A stretch of DNA of 64,000 bases from Glandiceps talaboti. Taxonomy: Eukaryota; Hemichordata; Enteropneusta; Spengelidae. Location of the stretch: positions 17,580,001 through 17,644,000 of the forward strand of contig NC_135566.1 in NCBI RefSeq assembly GCF_964340395.1, written 5' to 3'. Of the stretch, positions 1 to 11,794 are shown piece by piece (within the stretch, counting starts at the first letter, position 1; each line of letters begins with the position of its first letter). A program made the position numbers and the translations under genes. The notes beneath the pieces were generated by a model, which did not search any database, was not told where the DNA came from, and was given only the letters and a program-made list of their open reading frames with translations.

Positions 1-1
1 A

Positions 2-520
2 GACTGTCGTCATATCATAGACTGTACAGAAGTATTCATTGAAACACCCCGAGATTTCCGTATCCAAGCTGCAACATGGTCAGACTACAAACACCACCAT
101 ACGATAAAGTATTTAGTCAGTATAATTCCCACCGGTGCATTTAATTACGTATCTATTGGTTGGGGTGGGCGTACCTCTGACGTCCATGTTGTCAGACACT
201 CTGGCTTTTTAGATATGGTTGAGCCACAAGATATGGTGCTAGCAGATAGGGGCTTTCAAATAGTAGATGACCTCGTCATACGCCACGCCTACTTGCATAT
301 ACCACCCGGTCGAAAGGGAACAGAACAAATGTCTAAAGTGGACGTTCATAAAACAAAGAAAATTGCCAACCGGCGTATATATATTGAAATGGCAATAAGG
401 AGATTAAAAACATTTCTGATTTTAAAACATGAAATTCCGATCACACTCGTATACCATTTAGATGAAATTGTCACTTGCTGCGCTGCTTTATGCAATTTAT
501 ATCCGCCACTTTGTAAATAA
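2..520 (+). CDS. DDE_Tnp_4-type transposase, C-terminal part (ISL2EU-like element)
   Basis: The frame is open from base 2 to the TAA at 518-520, so the N-terminus lies outside the window; about 172 codons are visible. The fragment reads as the catalytic half of an IS5/Harbinger-like DDE transposase. The first Asp is in IIDCTEVFIETP (residues 5-16), the second in VLADRGF after the IGWGGRTSD segment, and the Glu in IYIEMAIRRLK near the C-terminus. The spacing and surrounding residues fit the DDE_Tnp_4 domain. There are no internal stops or frameshifts. A polyadenylation signal AATAAA overlaps the stop codon (516-521). The gene converges on the nuclease gene at 1640-5530; a transposase paired with a YqaJ nuclease is the known ISL2EU gene content. 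Family level is my inference; the DDE fold assignment is firm. Confidence 0.85.
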   Translation, partial: DCRHIIDCTEVFIETPRDFRIQAATWSDYKHHHTIKYLVSIIPTGAFNYVSIGWGGRTSDVHVVRHSGFLDMVEPQDMVLADRGFQIVDDLVIRHAYLHIPPGRKGTEQMSKVDVHKTKKIANRRIYIEMAIRRLKTFLILKHEIPITLVYHLDEIVTCCAALCNLYPPLCK

Positions 521-634
521 AAAGAATTTAATAACGACTTTATTGTATATGTATATTTATAATGTTCATTCTACGTTATAACCTGTTCCGTTAGCTTTGA
601 GTTTGGCATATTCGTGAGTGCGAAATAGTGTCAA

Positions 635-637
<3 letters not shown>

Positions 638-708
<71 letters not shown>

Positions 709-709
709 A
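638..709. repeat. (CA)n microsatellite
   Basis: About 31 uninterrupted CA dinucleotides followed by four TA dinucleotides. Confidence 0.95.
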
Positions 710-1518
710 GCTAGTTTAGTACGTATACTACAGTTACTAGTACTACGATCATCTCATAGTAATAGTAACACTGTCGTATAGGAACTAGACTAAAGCTTAG
801 CCTTTTTACTGCCCTGTCTAGAGACATCGTTAGCTGATTTGTACCTTCTAGAATACGACAAGCTAGCGATGTTTCTATCTCGGCAGCGCAGTAAACAGCC
901 AAACATAAGCTTATATGTCGATTGATAATTTCATCCAAAAATTGTATCCAATTTTTTTTTCATGACGAAAACGATGCTCGAGATTCACAAGCGAGAGTTT
1001 GATGACCAATGAATATACTTGGGCAAAAGGCAGTAAATCAATTTTATTCATACATTTATTGTTGAAATGATTGTTAATTAAACTTGTGTGAAAGGGGCGG
1101 AGTCTAGTCTATTGCTCAACTGACACTGTAAGACGCAAATGAGTTTGGAGAATTTCTATTACTTCATACATCGGGTCATTATAGGTGATACAGAATGTTA
1201 ATTCTGACAAAATAATTGACAAACGACAATGGATAATGTAATATGATTAAAATATAAATAGTCGTTGTTTTAATAACCAGTATATCTATGTATTAAAGGA
1301 ACATTACAATTCACAGTTTAACAGTTTAATGTTTTTCCTTATTCAATGGATACAAGCACATACACGTCGTCTCCTGTATTACAAAGTAACGTACCTATCA
1401 ATGCTAAACTAGAGCTTACATAGCTGTCTTCCTATGTCCGGCAGTCGATAAAAAATATATATAGAAGACGATTTTGACAACCATCAATTTAAAAGCTGGG
1501 AAAACTAGGTTTAGAAAT

Positions 1519-1532
1519 GCACACACACACAC

Positions 1533-1568
<36 letters not shown>

Positions 1569-1627
1569 GCACACACACACACACACATACGCACACACAC
1601 ACACACACACACACGCGAGCGCGCGCC
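1519..1627. repeat. Interrupted (AC)n microsatellite
   Basis: An AC tract broken by single G and T substitutions that ends in GCGAGCGCGCGC. It lies just beyond the nuclease stop codon. Confidence 0.9.
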
Positions 1628-1639
1628 TGAGTATTTGAC

Positions 1640-2979
1640 TTACGTCTGAATTAAGACACACGAATCACAAAGCCAAAGTTCACCAATTTTCCCAAGTTGT
1701 TCGGGTGTCAATATTGATGCACATTTAAAATGTATCCACATTCTACATCCATCACATTGAATACTACGCTGATCAAATTTGACAATTTCGTCTTCTTCTA
1801 GGCAAATTTCAAGACATGATGGACATGTAACTATTTCATCTACTATCACCTTTCTTTTGCTACTTTGTTGTTTTGTTGACGTCTCGTTCATAGTTTTCTT
1901 TATATCACCTGTAACAAGCTCAATAGCTAAATAATTAGAGAAAAAATAGTCTAACGATTGGACAACACTCTTCCAGTAATCTTCATCAAAATATATCCTT
2001 TCGAGATGAAATCCATGAGATGTATGAACAAAAAAATCACACCACTTATTCCCTGTCATCGCCATTTGCCCCATAACCTGCATATAATAAGCGCTAGCAT
2101 GGTTTTGTTTTAACGTCACTCTATTTCCCATCCTTACTAAATAATCGGGATTCCCCGCCCCAGGTGCACAGTGTGCAATGGACCGAGGACACTTACATTC
2201 TAACTGCCCCTGACCGCAACATTTACAGTGTACTAATAAATCAGGGGTTCCTCCCAGATAAGGTCTTTTATTATCAATGAAGATTCCACACTGTCTCGTT
2301 GACACCCCTACGTGAGTTCTCTTTAATATTTCAACGTATTTTTCTTTTGCGATGGGCTCCATGTAGCGGCCATGTTTGAGTGAGGGTAGGTCTGGGTTTA
2401 CGGTTTGATAACCCATAAGCCTACAAATCATACTTGCAGTTTGTTTACTTCTATGAGAATGTTGGTCCCTTAATGTATTCACTTTTGTGTAAACTGAGTA
2501 GAAATTGGATGCTGTGATTCTACCTGCCCTTACCCCATGCCACATAACACTATCACTCTGTTTCGTTGTATTTGTTTCAATGAAAGCAATATCATCATTA
2601 GAATATTTAGGGAGAGAATCGAGAAAAGATTTCAATTTTCCGCGCGTGTACTGGTCTTCACTAGATGATGCTTGTGCCAAATCGATTAAACTAACTGGTT
2701 TTTTACAAATATATTCAGAGTCAGCGAAGTCGGTCGGATGTTCATTCTGTAGATGACAGTCAGTATGTATGCCATTCTCATTATGACTAGGTGTCGCAGT
2801 TGTTTGTGGTTCAGGGTCAGTCGTTGTCATTTTCTCGAACATTGAGAATAAACAAGCATTTGGTATTGTTGCACGCAATTTATGTTCTAAATTCACACTA
2901 ACAGAGCCGACCCTGTGGTTTTCCGCCAGGGGGTTATACATTCGTTTCCTGGCGTCGACCAGTTTTCTTGCAGTGGACC
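1640..2979 (-). CDS. YqaJ-type nuclease with PHD finger, exon 3 (SAP-SWIM-YqaJ-PHD protein)
   Basis: Last coding exon of a three-exon transposon gene (exons 4804-4181, 3697-3510, 2979-1640), about 715 residues in total. This exon carries a YqaJ/lambda-exonuclease-fold domain: GRITAS near its start, a G-x3-E-x2-A motif ([12 protein letters not shown]), the catalytic Asp in YLGGTPDLL, the E-x-K pair in GQLECKCP, and a downstream YYMQVMGQM helix. A C4HC3 PHD finger follows (CPSC, CDGC, HFKC, CDSC) to the C-terminus. The acceptor is TTTGTTTGTAG before base 2979, and exon 2 joins in phase 1 to read NTAG-STARK. No stop or frameshift interrupts the spliced frame, so the gene could be functional. By family knowledge the domain is a Mg-dependent exonuclease; its role in transposition is not established here. 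Confidence 0.85.
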
Positions 2980-3509
2980 CTACAAACAAAACGAGAAAAG
3001 GTGGGTATTTAACGTGACATATATACCATTACATTTTTTTTCATACAGGACGACGCATTGATCATTATTGATTGCTATATACACGTAAATCTGTGTTCTC
3101 CTCGGTCTTTCGATATATCGAAACGATTATCATAACACAACTAGAAAATTCATCCACTGGATGAATAAAGGTAGGACATACTATTATCAAAATGAAATAT
3201 ATGTGACCCCTCTCAATTATTTTGATAGCGAATGCGTCAGTCAGTTATTGTTTATTCACAGGAAGAAATCATTTTTTCTTAGGATTAGAACTCAGGCTGA
3301 CGCGTTCATTGAGTAATTGGTATCCAGCTTTATATATGTGTTACATGGTAAAGTATTAATGCAGTACCGTTAACGACAGTCAAATAGACAATAAATAAGG
3401 TTGGGGTAATAGTAGACAAGTTTACAAGTTGAACAGCATACGACATACAAGAGTAAAAAAAATGCATTTGCAAGTAACGGCTGAAATTTTTCGTACTGTA
3501 GACACGAAC

Positions 3510-3697
3510 CTGCTGTGTTGTATTTTGCTTGTTTGAAAGACATTTCACGAACCATAAGTGGATCTACGTTTGTCTTTTTTTGTGGGACATTCCATTTACA
3601 GCTTACATCAGTACAGCTCGGGTTAGACATGCCGGTTCTGTTGGCGGCCTCAACTCGAAAAAGCAAAGCTGTCACATGGCTACACGTTTCACCCAGA
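3510..3697 (-). CDS. SAP-SWIM-YqaJ-PHD protein, exon 2 (second half of SWIM finger)
   Basis: A 188-nt exon between acceptor CCGCTAG (before 3697) and donor CAG/GTTCGT (after 3510). It completes the SWIM zinc finger split by intron 1: exon 1 ends in YCTCTA and this exon supplies GLGETCSHVTALLF, giving C-x-C-x8-C-x-H. The rest reads EAANRTGMSNPSCTDVSCKW and a basic, polar stretch. The junctions keep the frame (phase 2 in, phase 1 out). The donor is less canonical than the one after exon 1, so its exact position is slightly less certain. Confidence 0.8.
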
Positions 3698-4180
3698 CTA
3701 GCGGAATAACAAGAGAATAGTGAAGTGTTTAATAACCATTATTTCATTCAGAGTATGGAAGTTTTTTTTTTTTAAAAAGAACAAATCATAGTGATACACG
3801 TAATTTCGATTAATAGGCTACATACTCCATCGGTAAAATAGAATGTAAAATTAAAATGACATAAAGTAAAGGTACTATAGTAGTTATTAACATGTGGCAC
3901 ATTTTGCCATTATGAAGTACAAATATCAATAACGATACAGCTTAACCTTTCAAAATTCCGATGACACAATACATGTACCATGATGTGGTATATTTTGATG
4001 CTTCCTACTACTGTACTAGATGCTGACATTGTTGTAAGTTGGATGAACAATATCTCACTGAGATGAATAGCAAACAGGTATGCAAGACATAGAATGTCTT
4101 TTGATTTGTTTCTTCACTTCATTGGTGATAAAAGGGGGAGAATCTTAATCTGAGAAAAGTAATAATCAGGTTAAACTTAC

Positions 4181-4804
4181 CCAGCTGTACATGTGCAATA
4201 AGCAGAATGAATCGTTCCGTCTCGGGCTGTACACACCCAACATTCGTGAGGGGGATTGTGAATTCTCTGGGAAGGTGTACATTTACCCCTTAACACTACG
4301 TATCTGCTACCAGCAGAAAGTTCGTGGTAAAAAACTTCTTTCATCCATTCATTTGAAAAATACCTGAATGACTTTCCTTCTTTATATTCGTTAAGCATCC
4401 GTTTTGTCAGGTCGACATCTTTTCCAGGGTGGTCAATCATTACAAATTGACATATATCATTGAAATATACAGGGGGCCACTTTTTAATCCCACCTTCGGA
4501 TTCCCCAATCCAACCCTCGTCAATAGTTAGCGGGTTGGGAATAGGGCCATCCGGAGTACAAAGCAGAGAACTGTACTCTTTCTGTTTTTGTTCAGATAGT
4601 TTGAGCTCTTCAAGTCTCGTTTTCTGAATGGGCAATTTCATTTCCCAGGCTGCATATGCCCTGGCTACAAGCATAGCTTTTGTGCCATCCTTTCTCAGCC
4701 CTCTTTTAAATACATACGCCTGGAGGGAGCTGACTGTCCACGTTTGGAACAACTCAGGTGTCATTTCAGATTCTACTGTGATCTGTTGGGAAGCCATCAT
4801 AATT
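4181..4804 (-). CDS. SAP-SWIM-YqaJ-PHD protein, exon 1 (start codon, SAP domain, first half of SWIM)
   Basis: First coding exon. I choose the ATG at 4800 because a good acceptor (TTTCTTCATAG) ends at 4805, just before AATTATGATGG; a methionine farther upstream would lie inside that intron end. Residues 4-45 form a SAP-like helix-extension-helix (LFQTWTVSSLQAYVFKRGL, then DGTKAMLVARAY), a DNA-binding module. The exon ends in the first SWIM cysteines (YCTCTA) at donor GG/GTAAGT (4181/4180). The SAP and SWIM domains would bind DNA and zinc, consistent with a transposon-encoded nuclease. Confidence 0.8.
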
Positions 4805-4824
4805 CTATGAAGAAATACAAACAC

Positions 4825-6776
4825 AGACTTATTTCAAATACTAAAATAATTTGACATTGTTACGTGACATTCCATGTAATGAAGAAAAAATATACTGACA
4901 GTGACAACATATTCAGTTTGCGTTTCAAGATCATATGCCTACATGATGTAACTTACGAACTTTTACAGTGATACCTACCTCCATGTCGATACATAAACTG
5001 TAAACGTACCTTGCTTACTACTACGATACGATACAAAATATATCGATCTACATTTTCATTTAAAAACATAAAATTGTAATCAGACGTGCCAAATAACGTT
5101 TAGGAATTTGTTACCGTTATCCAATTTATATAAATCTTCTAGCTATACTTGCCCTCACTGGAAACACGTACACGGGTGCTTGTAATTTGACAATTGTACA
5201 AGCAGACGAGAAATAGTTAGTGTAACTTACAAGTTACATGTTATTCCTCCGCGGATCCGTCAAACTTTACGTTTTTGAAAGTTAATTATAACATGACAGT
5301 GTATCAAAATGCTACTGGGTTGGTGTTTATATATTTGTATATCTGGATCGCAAATGGTTTGTTACTTTTTAAAATGTAAAACGATAAAATACGTAAAGAA
5401 ATACTTACCGTTACGTAAGACTGCACTTCGAATTTGCCGCGAAAATGGCGCCTGTTATGTAACCACGGACGCGTCGCTAGCGCTAATCACTTTGGCACGA
5501 ATGACCCCATGACCCCAGCTTTATTACCCATAATTCACAGTAAACATGGACGCTGCTTGGAAGTGTTGATTCGTGTATTCCTAAATTTATGAAGGATGTG
5601 AAAATTACCACCACAGAGGGTGTAATTTTTGCTTAACTAGAACAACAAAGTATACCACGAACATTTATGTACATTTAATGGAATACAGTACGCAAAACAA
5701 AGACGCACTCATTTTTCAGCTGGTGGTTATAAGTTGTAATTTCTCAAGTTACATCGTATAGGGAGAAATTATTGTTTTGGTGTATTGTGAGGGCGCTGTG
5801 ATGGCATATCACGTGTGTTTGATTGACAGTAAAGTTTGGGTATGTTCAGTCTACACGTTACCTTGGTCATTGACACATGTAATTTTTTATGCAATATTTG
5901 TATTTTGTTTTCTATAAAACTGTATTTGCCTAGTGGATGTTTACACTAAATTGTAGCCATTTTGTATACTGTTAGATTTATCTTGATGTTTGATGTATCA
6001 TTAATTTAAGTGAAAGATTTTCTGGAGCAGGTAATCAAACGCTTTTCCAGAGCTTTTTCCTTTCCATACGTGAAAAGGTTTTTAACCTCTGGTTTGTAGG
6101 GCGAGGTTCCTGCAGGAGATATTATTTTTGTTGTCAACTCTTTTCTACAGCACTGTAACATTTATGTTTGTAACATTTATTCTATGTTTGTGAATAAAGT
6201 TCAATGACCTGGCAGCGTAGCCACACACTGTATATATGTTTGTTTTGGTAAATGTATTTAAGGCCCGGAGATGGTCCAAAACTTTGAATATATCGCTGAG
6301 TGATATGCAAATAGTAAACATTACGTCATACTACTAAGCAAACACGCACTCTGATTGGATGATAAAGTTAAGGCTGACGTGTAAACAACCGCATTGCAGT
6401 TATCAGAGAGGTGCGTGATACTACGCTCAACAGTATAACGCGGAAGTGATTTTATTTTAAAACGAAACAGCATTTTTAGACATTCAAAAATGAATTCATA
6501 GTCGCAGGTGACGTATAAGTATGTTATTTGGAGGATGGTGGAGGGGGGGGGGACTTGAACATTTTTTTTTGGGGGGGACCTAAAAATAGTTTTCACATAT
6601 GATAATGATGAAAACAGATTTTGAGATACCCAATGTCTTTTTAATAACTTAAGTGTGTGTTGAGTTGCTTATCTCGCCCATTGTTGATCACAACTATTAA
6701 ACCAACTGTAAAATGAGCACAGGAAGAGACTGCACAATATAGATAGCCCAAAATCACTGCAAAATGGTCTATGGAC
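4825..6776. other. No coding region seen; probable right end of ISL2EU-like element
   Basis: Apart from the 5' exon near 5.4-5.5 kb I recognise no gene. The right terminus of the first transposon should fall here, but its left terminus is outside the window, so inverted repeats cannot be paired. A G-run/T-run patch lies at 6541-6580. Confidence 0.4.
5409..5530 (-). promoter_or_regulatory. Probable 5' non-coding exon and promoter of the YqaJ gene
   Basis: On the minus strand a strong donor (TTACGTAACG/GTAAGTATTT, break at 5409/5408) faces the acceptor at 4805, giving a 604-nt intron in the 5' UTR. The stretch upstream is locally rich in CpG (GCGCTAGCGACGCG) and contains GGCGCCATTTTCGCGG, which includes a YY1-like core. 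The upstream limit is approximate. This is inferred from splice signals and composition only. Confidence 0.45.
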
Positions 6777-6812
6777 AAATTCTACGGAGGCTTAATGAGG
6801 ACACAGGAGTAG

Positions 6813-7412
6813 TTTTTTTTACCAGCGGCAGTAATTTTTTTTACAGTGGCAGTAGTTTTTTTACAGTGGCAGTAGTTTTTTTTAGTGGCAATAGTTTTTT
6901 TTTACAGTGGCAGTAGTTTTTTTTACAGTGGCAGTAGTTTTTTTACAGTGCCAGTAATTTTTTTATAGTGGCAGTAATTTTTTTAGTGGCAATAGTTTTT
7001 TTTACAGTGGCAGTAATTTTTTTTACAGTGCCAGTAATTTTTTTTACAGTGGCAGTAGTTTTTTTTACAGTGCCAGTAATTTTTTTACAGTGCCAGTAAT
7101 TTTTTTTACAGTGCCAGTAATTTTTTTTACAGTGGCAGTAGTTTTTTTTACAGTGGCAGTAATTTTTTTTACAGTGGCAGTAGTTTTTTTTACAGTGGCA
7201 GTAGTTTTTTTTACAGTGGCAGTAGTTTTTTTTACAGTTCCAGTAGTTTTTTTTACAGTGCCAGTAGTTTTTTTTACAGTGGCAGTAATTTTGTTTACAG
7301 TGCCAGTAATTTTTTTTTAAAAGTGGCAGTAGTTTTTTTAAAATTGCAGTAATTTTTTTTACAGTGGCAGTATTTTTTTTTACAGTGGCGGTAGTTTTTT
7401 TTACCATGTCAT
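6813..7412 (+). repeat. Left subterminal minisatellite of the 10.2-kb transposon
   Basis: Roughly 28 copies of a ~21-bp unit, ACAGTGGCAGTAGTTTTTTT, with variants TGCCAGTA and AGTAATT and variable T-run length. It starts right after the terminal repeat, whose inner end (ACACAGGAGTAGTTTTTTTT) resembles the unit. Open frames here are pure repeat translation. Confidence 0.95.
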
Positions 7413-9990
7413 TATTTTTATTTCTTTTAGTTTATACACAACGTTTCGAAACATAGATTCAGTCTATAGACCTGTTGTCGGTTCCAAGATGCATTGCGTG
7501 TCTCTCCATACAATGCCATGTATTCTGTACACGCGGAGGGGTTTGCACGCTACTCAGGGGGATGGTTGTCACATGACGGTACCCTGGGTTTACCCGTAAA
7601 GTCAAGTTTAAAACAGTGTTGCAAGTGTTCTTAGAGTCAAGTTTAAAACAGTGTTGCAAGTGTTAGGACAGAATGAGTGATAGAATAATAACATTCACAA
7701 TAAATAATGGACTCAAACATGCCAATGGTTTACACATGATGGTTAAGTAATAAATTACAGGTACAGAAAATTGTAATAATGATATGTCAGTTGTTTCCAT
7801 TTTTGTGTGTATTTGTGCATTGTGTATTGTTTGGTCTGACTATTGGTGACATATAAATAGGTAAGCACACAATTCCCAAGCAAATAAAAATTAAAATGGC
7901 CAGGTTTAACATACAGCCACTGGAAAATCTTCAGTTAGCAAGGGCCATGTAGGGCCATACCTTATCAGTTGTCATCAACAATTATAGTTTTCAAAGATAT
8001 CATCTTCTGTAAATGATTCAAGTGTATCCCCAAGTTTGTCACCATATGTTTTCTACTGATAACACCTTGAGAGTAATGCAAATTCACACCAACATACACA
8101 CACAACAGTAATCAAGATGCCTGTACAGTAAGGGTACTGAGATGTCCACATGTACACTTATATTTCCAGTCTACCTACAAAACTGTGAACTCCTTAGAAA
8201 GAATTTCTGATAAGGTTAAACAAGTACTGAAAACATGAAATTCATTTGTACATGCATGTCATGCATGCAAACTATGTAAGAAGTTGGACCTCTGCATATA
8301 CATATAGGTGAGTGGGAGGGTGGGTGGGTGATCACAGTTACCAACTTACTTGGACATTATTAGCCTAATTGCTTTTGTAGTTGGAAGATTATATTGCAAA
8401 AAGTAATTTCCATGGATTTGATGGGCATTTCAATTGTGTATGTTTCAACACACAACAATAGAGAGAAGTTAAATTTCATGTTTTCAGTAATGTGTTTTGT
8501 ATGTGATACATGCACACATGTATGTATCTGTGTGTGAATATATGTGTCTATGTATCTTTCTGTATGTATCTGTGTGTGTAACTATGCATGTCATTGAATA
8601 TACATGTATATGTGTTTGTGTATCTTTAATCGAAAACAAAACACATGTACAAGTGCATTTATAGTGCACATGTGTATGGGAGGGGGAGGGGGTAGAGATG
8701 ACAAACATGATTAGTAATAACATGCACCCTTTGCTAGCTAAAATATGTGTTGTCTTTGTGGGTTTGCAACCATGCAGGTTAACCAGAATACATTGATATA
8801 CAGGAATTATGATTTTAGTTAGTGATATTGAGATACTTCCATCAATAAAATGACAACTTTACTGCAACTATTTAAATTTAATAAATCAAATTGCTGAACG
8901 AAACTCCAAATCTGATAAAATCAATAACCTCAAGAAATTTATTTAAAAAGTCGCTTAAAAATTATCTTTTGAACACAGTATAGTGAAAATCCTGTATCAT
9001 ATTTTTTCTTTCTAATGTAAGTTTCAGTCTTTGTTGACACTGTAAATATATTTAATGTATATCTAATGTATATAAGATGGCAAAATTTACTGCTTTCATT
9101 TAACAAGTGTATGTATTCAGGGCCAGAGACTCGATTAGTTCCACTAGAACTACCTCTCTGGTCCTCACCAATCATGTACATGACACATTTATTCTTGGTG
9201 AAACTTATTATTAATTCAACAGTATACATCAGTCCCATTATGTAGTCTGTAAGGTGTGCTGTGGTGGGGCGCCCTCACACATTGGTTAACTCTCATTAAG
9301 GGCGGGTGAGGGTGGAGAGACACAACATATCTTACAGTCTGTCCCATATTACTATGTACAATCACCTAATTCAATCTTCTTGTTAGAGAGATTGGAATGT
9401 ATTTGAGTAGTTTTAGAAAACACATCATGAAGGCCAAAAGGATAATTCAAATAGTACACACAAAATTCTGACATCAAATCTCACAACTTTTACGATACAT
9501 GTTAAAGGCTTGTGATTTTGGCAAACACTCTGCTCTGACATGAATCAATCTGGACACAAATATAAGTTTTCAATTCTATCTTTTATTTCAATTTGACAAT
9601 TTATGCGTTCATAATATGCCTGTATATGAATCTAACTTTCCCACAAAAAGTCACAACTATCTGGACTTGGACAGTTTGGTTTACTAAATACATATACAAA
9701 TGTACTATGTGCCTACAAATAAAGCACAGTGTCGTTTTCATTGAAGATATATGCAATCTACTAGACACCAACTGGGTGGAATGTTTATGCATTCAAAAGA
9801 GTATAATGAGCTACACTCTACTGTGATATTTCTAAAGCCAACCTACAAAACCCAACTTTGATGAAAGTAGATGTATACAACCCTGAAATGAAGTCTCTAC
9901 ATATATTTATATGTTATATAAACTTCAAAAATGGTGTCAAGTATATTTTAGTAATGAGGCTGACAACAATATTTCTAAGTGTTTACAAGA
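7413..9990. other. Transposon interior, no coding region seen
   Basis: AT-rich sequence between the left array and the integrase 3' end. A 36-bp direct duplication (AGTCAAGTTTAAAACAGTGT...) lies at 7600-7662 and TG-rich microsatellite-like sequence at 8505-8670. I recognise no exon. Confidence 0.5.
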
Positions 9991-10042
<52 letters not shown>

Positions 10043-10190
10043 ACACACACACATACATACATACATACATACATACATCCATCCATACATACATACATAC
10101 ATACATACAAATAGTATACTCGTACACATATCTACAAATGCACATACATGCACATATCCATCCATCCATCCATCCATACACAATATATAT
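9991..10190. repeat. Compound (AC)n (ATAC)n (ATCC)n microsatellite
   Basis: A long AC run, then CATA and CATC tetranucleotide runs. Frames open in all directions here are repeat artefacts. Confidence 0.95.
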
Positions 10191-10244
10191 ACACAACATT
10201 TAAAATTGTGACTAGAATCATGAAAACATCATAACTCTGTTTTA

Positions 10245-10657
10245 ATTAAAGGGTGATACCACTCTGCTTTTTCCATAAACTATGGCTTCTGAAGAGCCAT
10301 TTCATGTACTAATTACTGTTCATTTCAGAGAAACATCAAGTTGATAATGTGCCTTTATAGGGTATCTTTGTTTTAGGCCATTGCATGAATATTTATGGAA
10401 AGTGTTTTACATAGAAAGGACCAAGCACTTTGGAGTCATGAATATTCATTGAGCAACCAGGAATATATCAATTCTGGTGACTCCCATTATACAATGGCCC
10501 ATGCCATAGATACCCATAGCGAAAAAAGATCAACTTGATGTATCTGTGAAATTGCAAGTACTAAATTGCAGGTGATGTAAAATGAATTGATGATATGACC
10601 TACAGAACTCAAAGTTTACAAAATGTCTCTATTTCCTGGAGTGTGTTCCCCTTTAAT
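10245..10657. mobile_element. TTAA-flanked MITE, copy 1
   Basis: Begins AATTAAAGGGTGATACCA and ends GTGTGTTCCCCTTTAA. The inner blocks TTCTGAAGAGCCATTTCA and AAACATCAAGTTGAT are shared with the copy at 11436-11762. Terminal TTAAAGGG in both orientations suggests TTAA target specificity (piggyBac- or Kolobok-like). No coding capacity. Confidence 0.6.
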
Positions 10658-10716
10658 GTGTAAGTATTTAGAGTTGCATGCAAACTGTGCAGGCCATTCC
10701 CAATACACAAAATTAA

Positions 10717-11052
10717 TCACCCATGCATAAGTTCATGGAGTAGATGGGTATGAAGTGAGACATACAGGTTTGCAGCAGAGTATGGGTCTTCTGGAATATG
10801 TAAATTATTTTCTTCTACAACAATGCAACATAAGTCAAAGATATCTCACTCGCATGGATATTGTCCCTTAAAAGTACACTCATCCTGGCAAACTTGGATT
10901 TCTTCTCCTGAAACTACAACAGTGAAGTCTTCTGCTCCAAAATATTGTGGAGTCCCATGCAACATTATCGGATGTCCTGCTGGTACAATTTGGTTCTTGG
11001 AAGGCCTTATCCTGTGTGTATTCCACACATATACAATGTCATCCAAAGCCAC
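10717..11052 (-). pseudogene. IS3EU-like integrase, exon 2 (broken)
   Basis: C-terminal exon after acceptor TTTAATTTTGTAG. It reads VALDDIVYVWNTHRIRPSKN and on through a Cys-rich block (EIQVCQDECTFKGQYPCE), joined in phase 0 to exon 1 ending FCFMNMIQ. An in-frame TGA at 10846-10848 interrupts the block; the frame then continues (DIFDLCCIVVEENNLHIPED) to a terminal TGA at 10717-10719, so the early stop looks like CGA to TGA. The WNTHRIRPSKN block is typical of this integrase family as I know it. Confidence 0.75.
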
Positions 11053-11435
11053 CTACAAAATTAAAGTTGCAAATACCAAAAATATTAGAAAAATTCAAAT
11101 ATAAGAAGCATTTGTGTTTTATTGACCCATTAAAAATATATCTAATTATGAGCTTGTTCACTTGTGAAAAAATATACATTGTAAGGTATTTCAGTTGGTG
11201 GGTGTTGGCATAGACAATCTCCCCACTGTGTTTGTTTAGAATCTGTCAAAGATTTGACACATTTAGAATATTTACTACACAGACAAAAGTGTGGTGAAAC
11301 ATTCTAAATTACTTTATCATGTCAGTGGTATTTCTGCTTGGCTTAGTTCTATCACTGAGCCATTTGCCACATTTAGAAAAATGCATTTCTCAGTCTTTTA
11401 GGAATTTCTCTGCCTCAAAAATCTAAAAAATGTTA

Positions 11436-11762
11436 TAAAGGGGAATGCTAATCCAGGAAATGCAGTTTTTTCATAAAATATGTGTTCTGAAGAACCATTT
11501 CACGATTCTCCATCACGAACATTTATTTGTAATTTCATGTTTCTCTGAAATTACAAATAATTGTTTGAAACATGAAGTTGATCTTGTGCTTTTATACATG
11601 GTATAGGGTAGCATTGCTGTGAGACATTGCATTGTGTAGAAATAACTGAATTATTAAATATTCATAACAGATGTTTTACACTGAAGGGCATAGGCACTCA
11701 GTACTTGTGAATATTCTGTGTTCAACCACTGAATATATTTCATGGAGTGGCATTCCCCTTAA
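11436..11762. mobile_element. TTAA-flanked MITE, copy 2
   Basis: Starts AAAGGGGAATGCTAATCC and ends GTGGCATTCCCCTTAA, giving inverted ends AAGGGGAATGCYA. It shares inner blocks with copy 1 and contains a local hairpin (TTTGTAATTTCATGTTTCTC / GAAATTACAAA) at about 11527-11560. Confidence 0.65.
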
Positions 11763-11794
11763 CAGTCATGCAGATTATGAATGGGTAGTGAATT

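Larger units (their letters stand above)
521..1639. other. Interval between two convergent transposon genes
   Basis: This stretch separates the stops of the transposase and the nuclease, so it should hold both 3' UTRs and probably lies inside one transposon. I see no coding region. It contains a (CA)n tract with a short (TA)n tail at 638-709 and an interrupted (AC)n/(GC) tract at 1519-1627. The latter falls in the nuclease 3' region, where it reads as (GT)n in the transcript. Confidence 0.6.

Noticed and set aside
711-938. 75-residue minus-strand frame
   Set aside because: Lies between two convergent transposon genes, starts without context and resembles nothing.
6943-7407. 154-residue Lys/Cys/His-rich frame
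   Set aside because: Pure translation of the 21-bp minisatellite unit, whose length happens to be a multiple of three.
9979-10203. His/Thr-rich and Val/Cys-rich frames on both strands
   Set aside because: Microsatellite translations.
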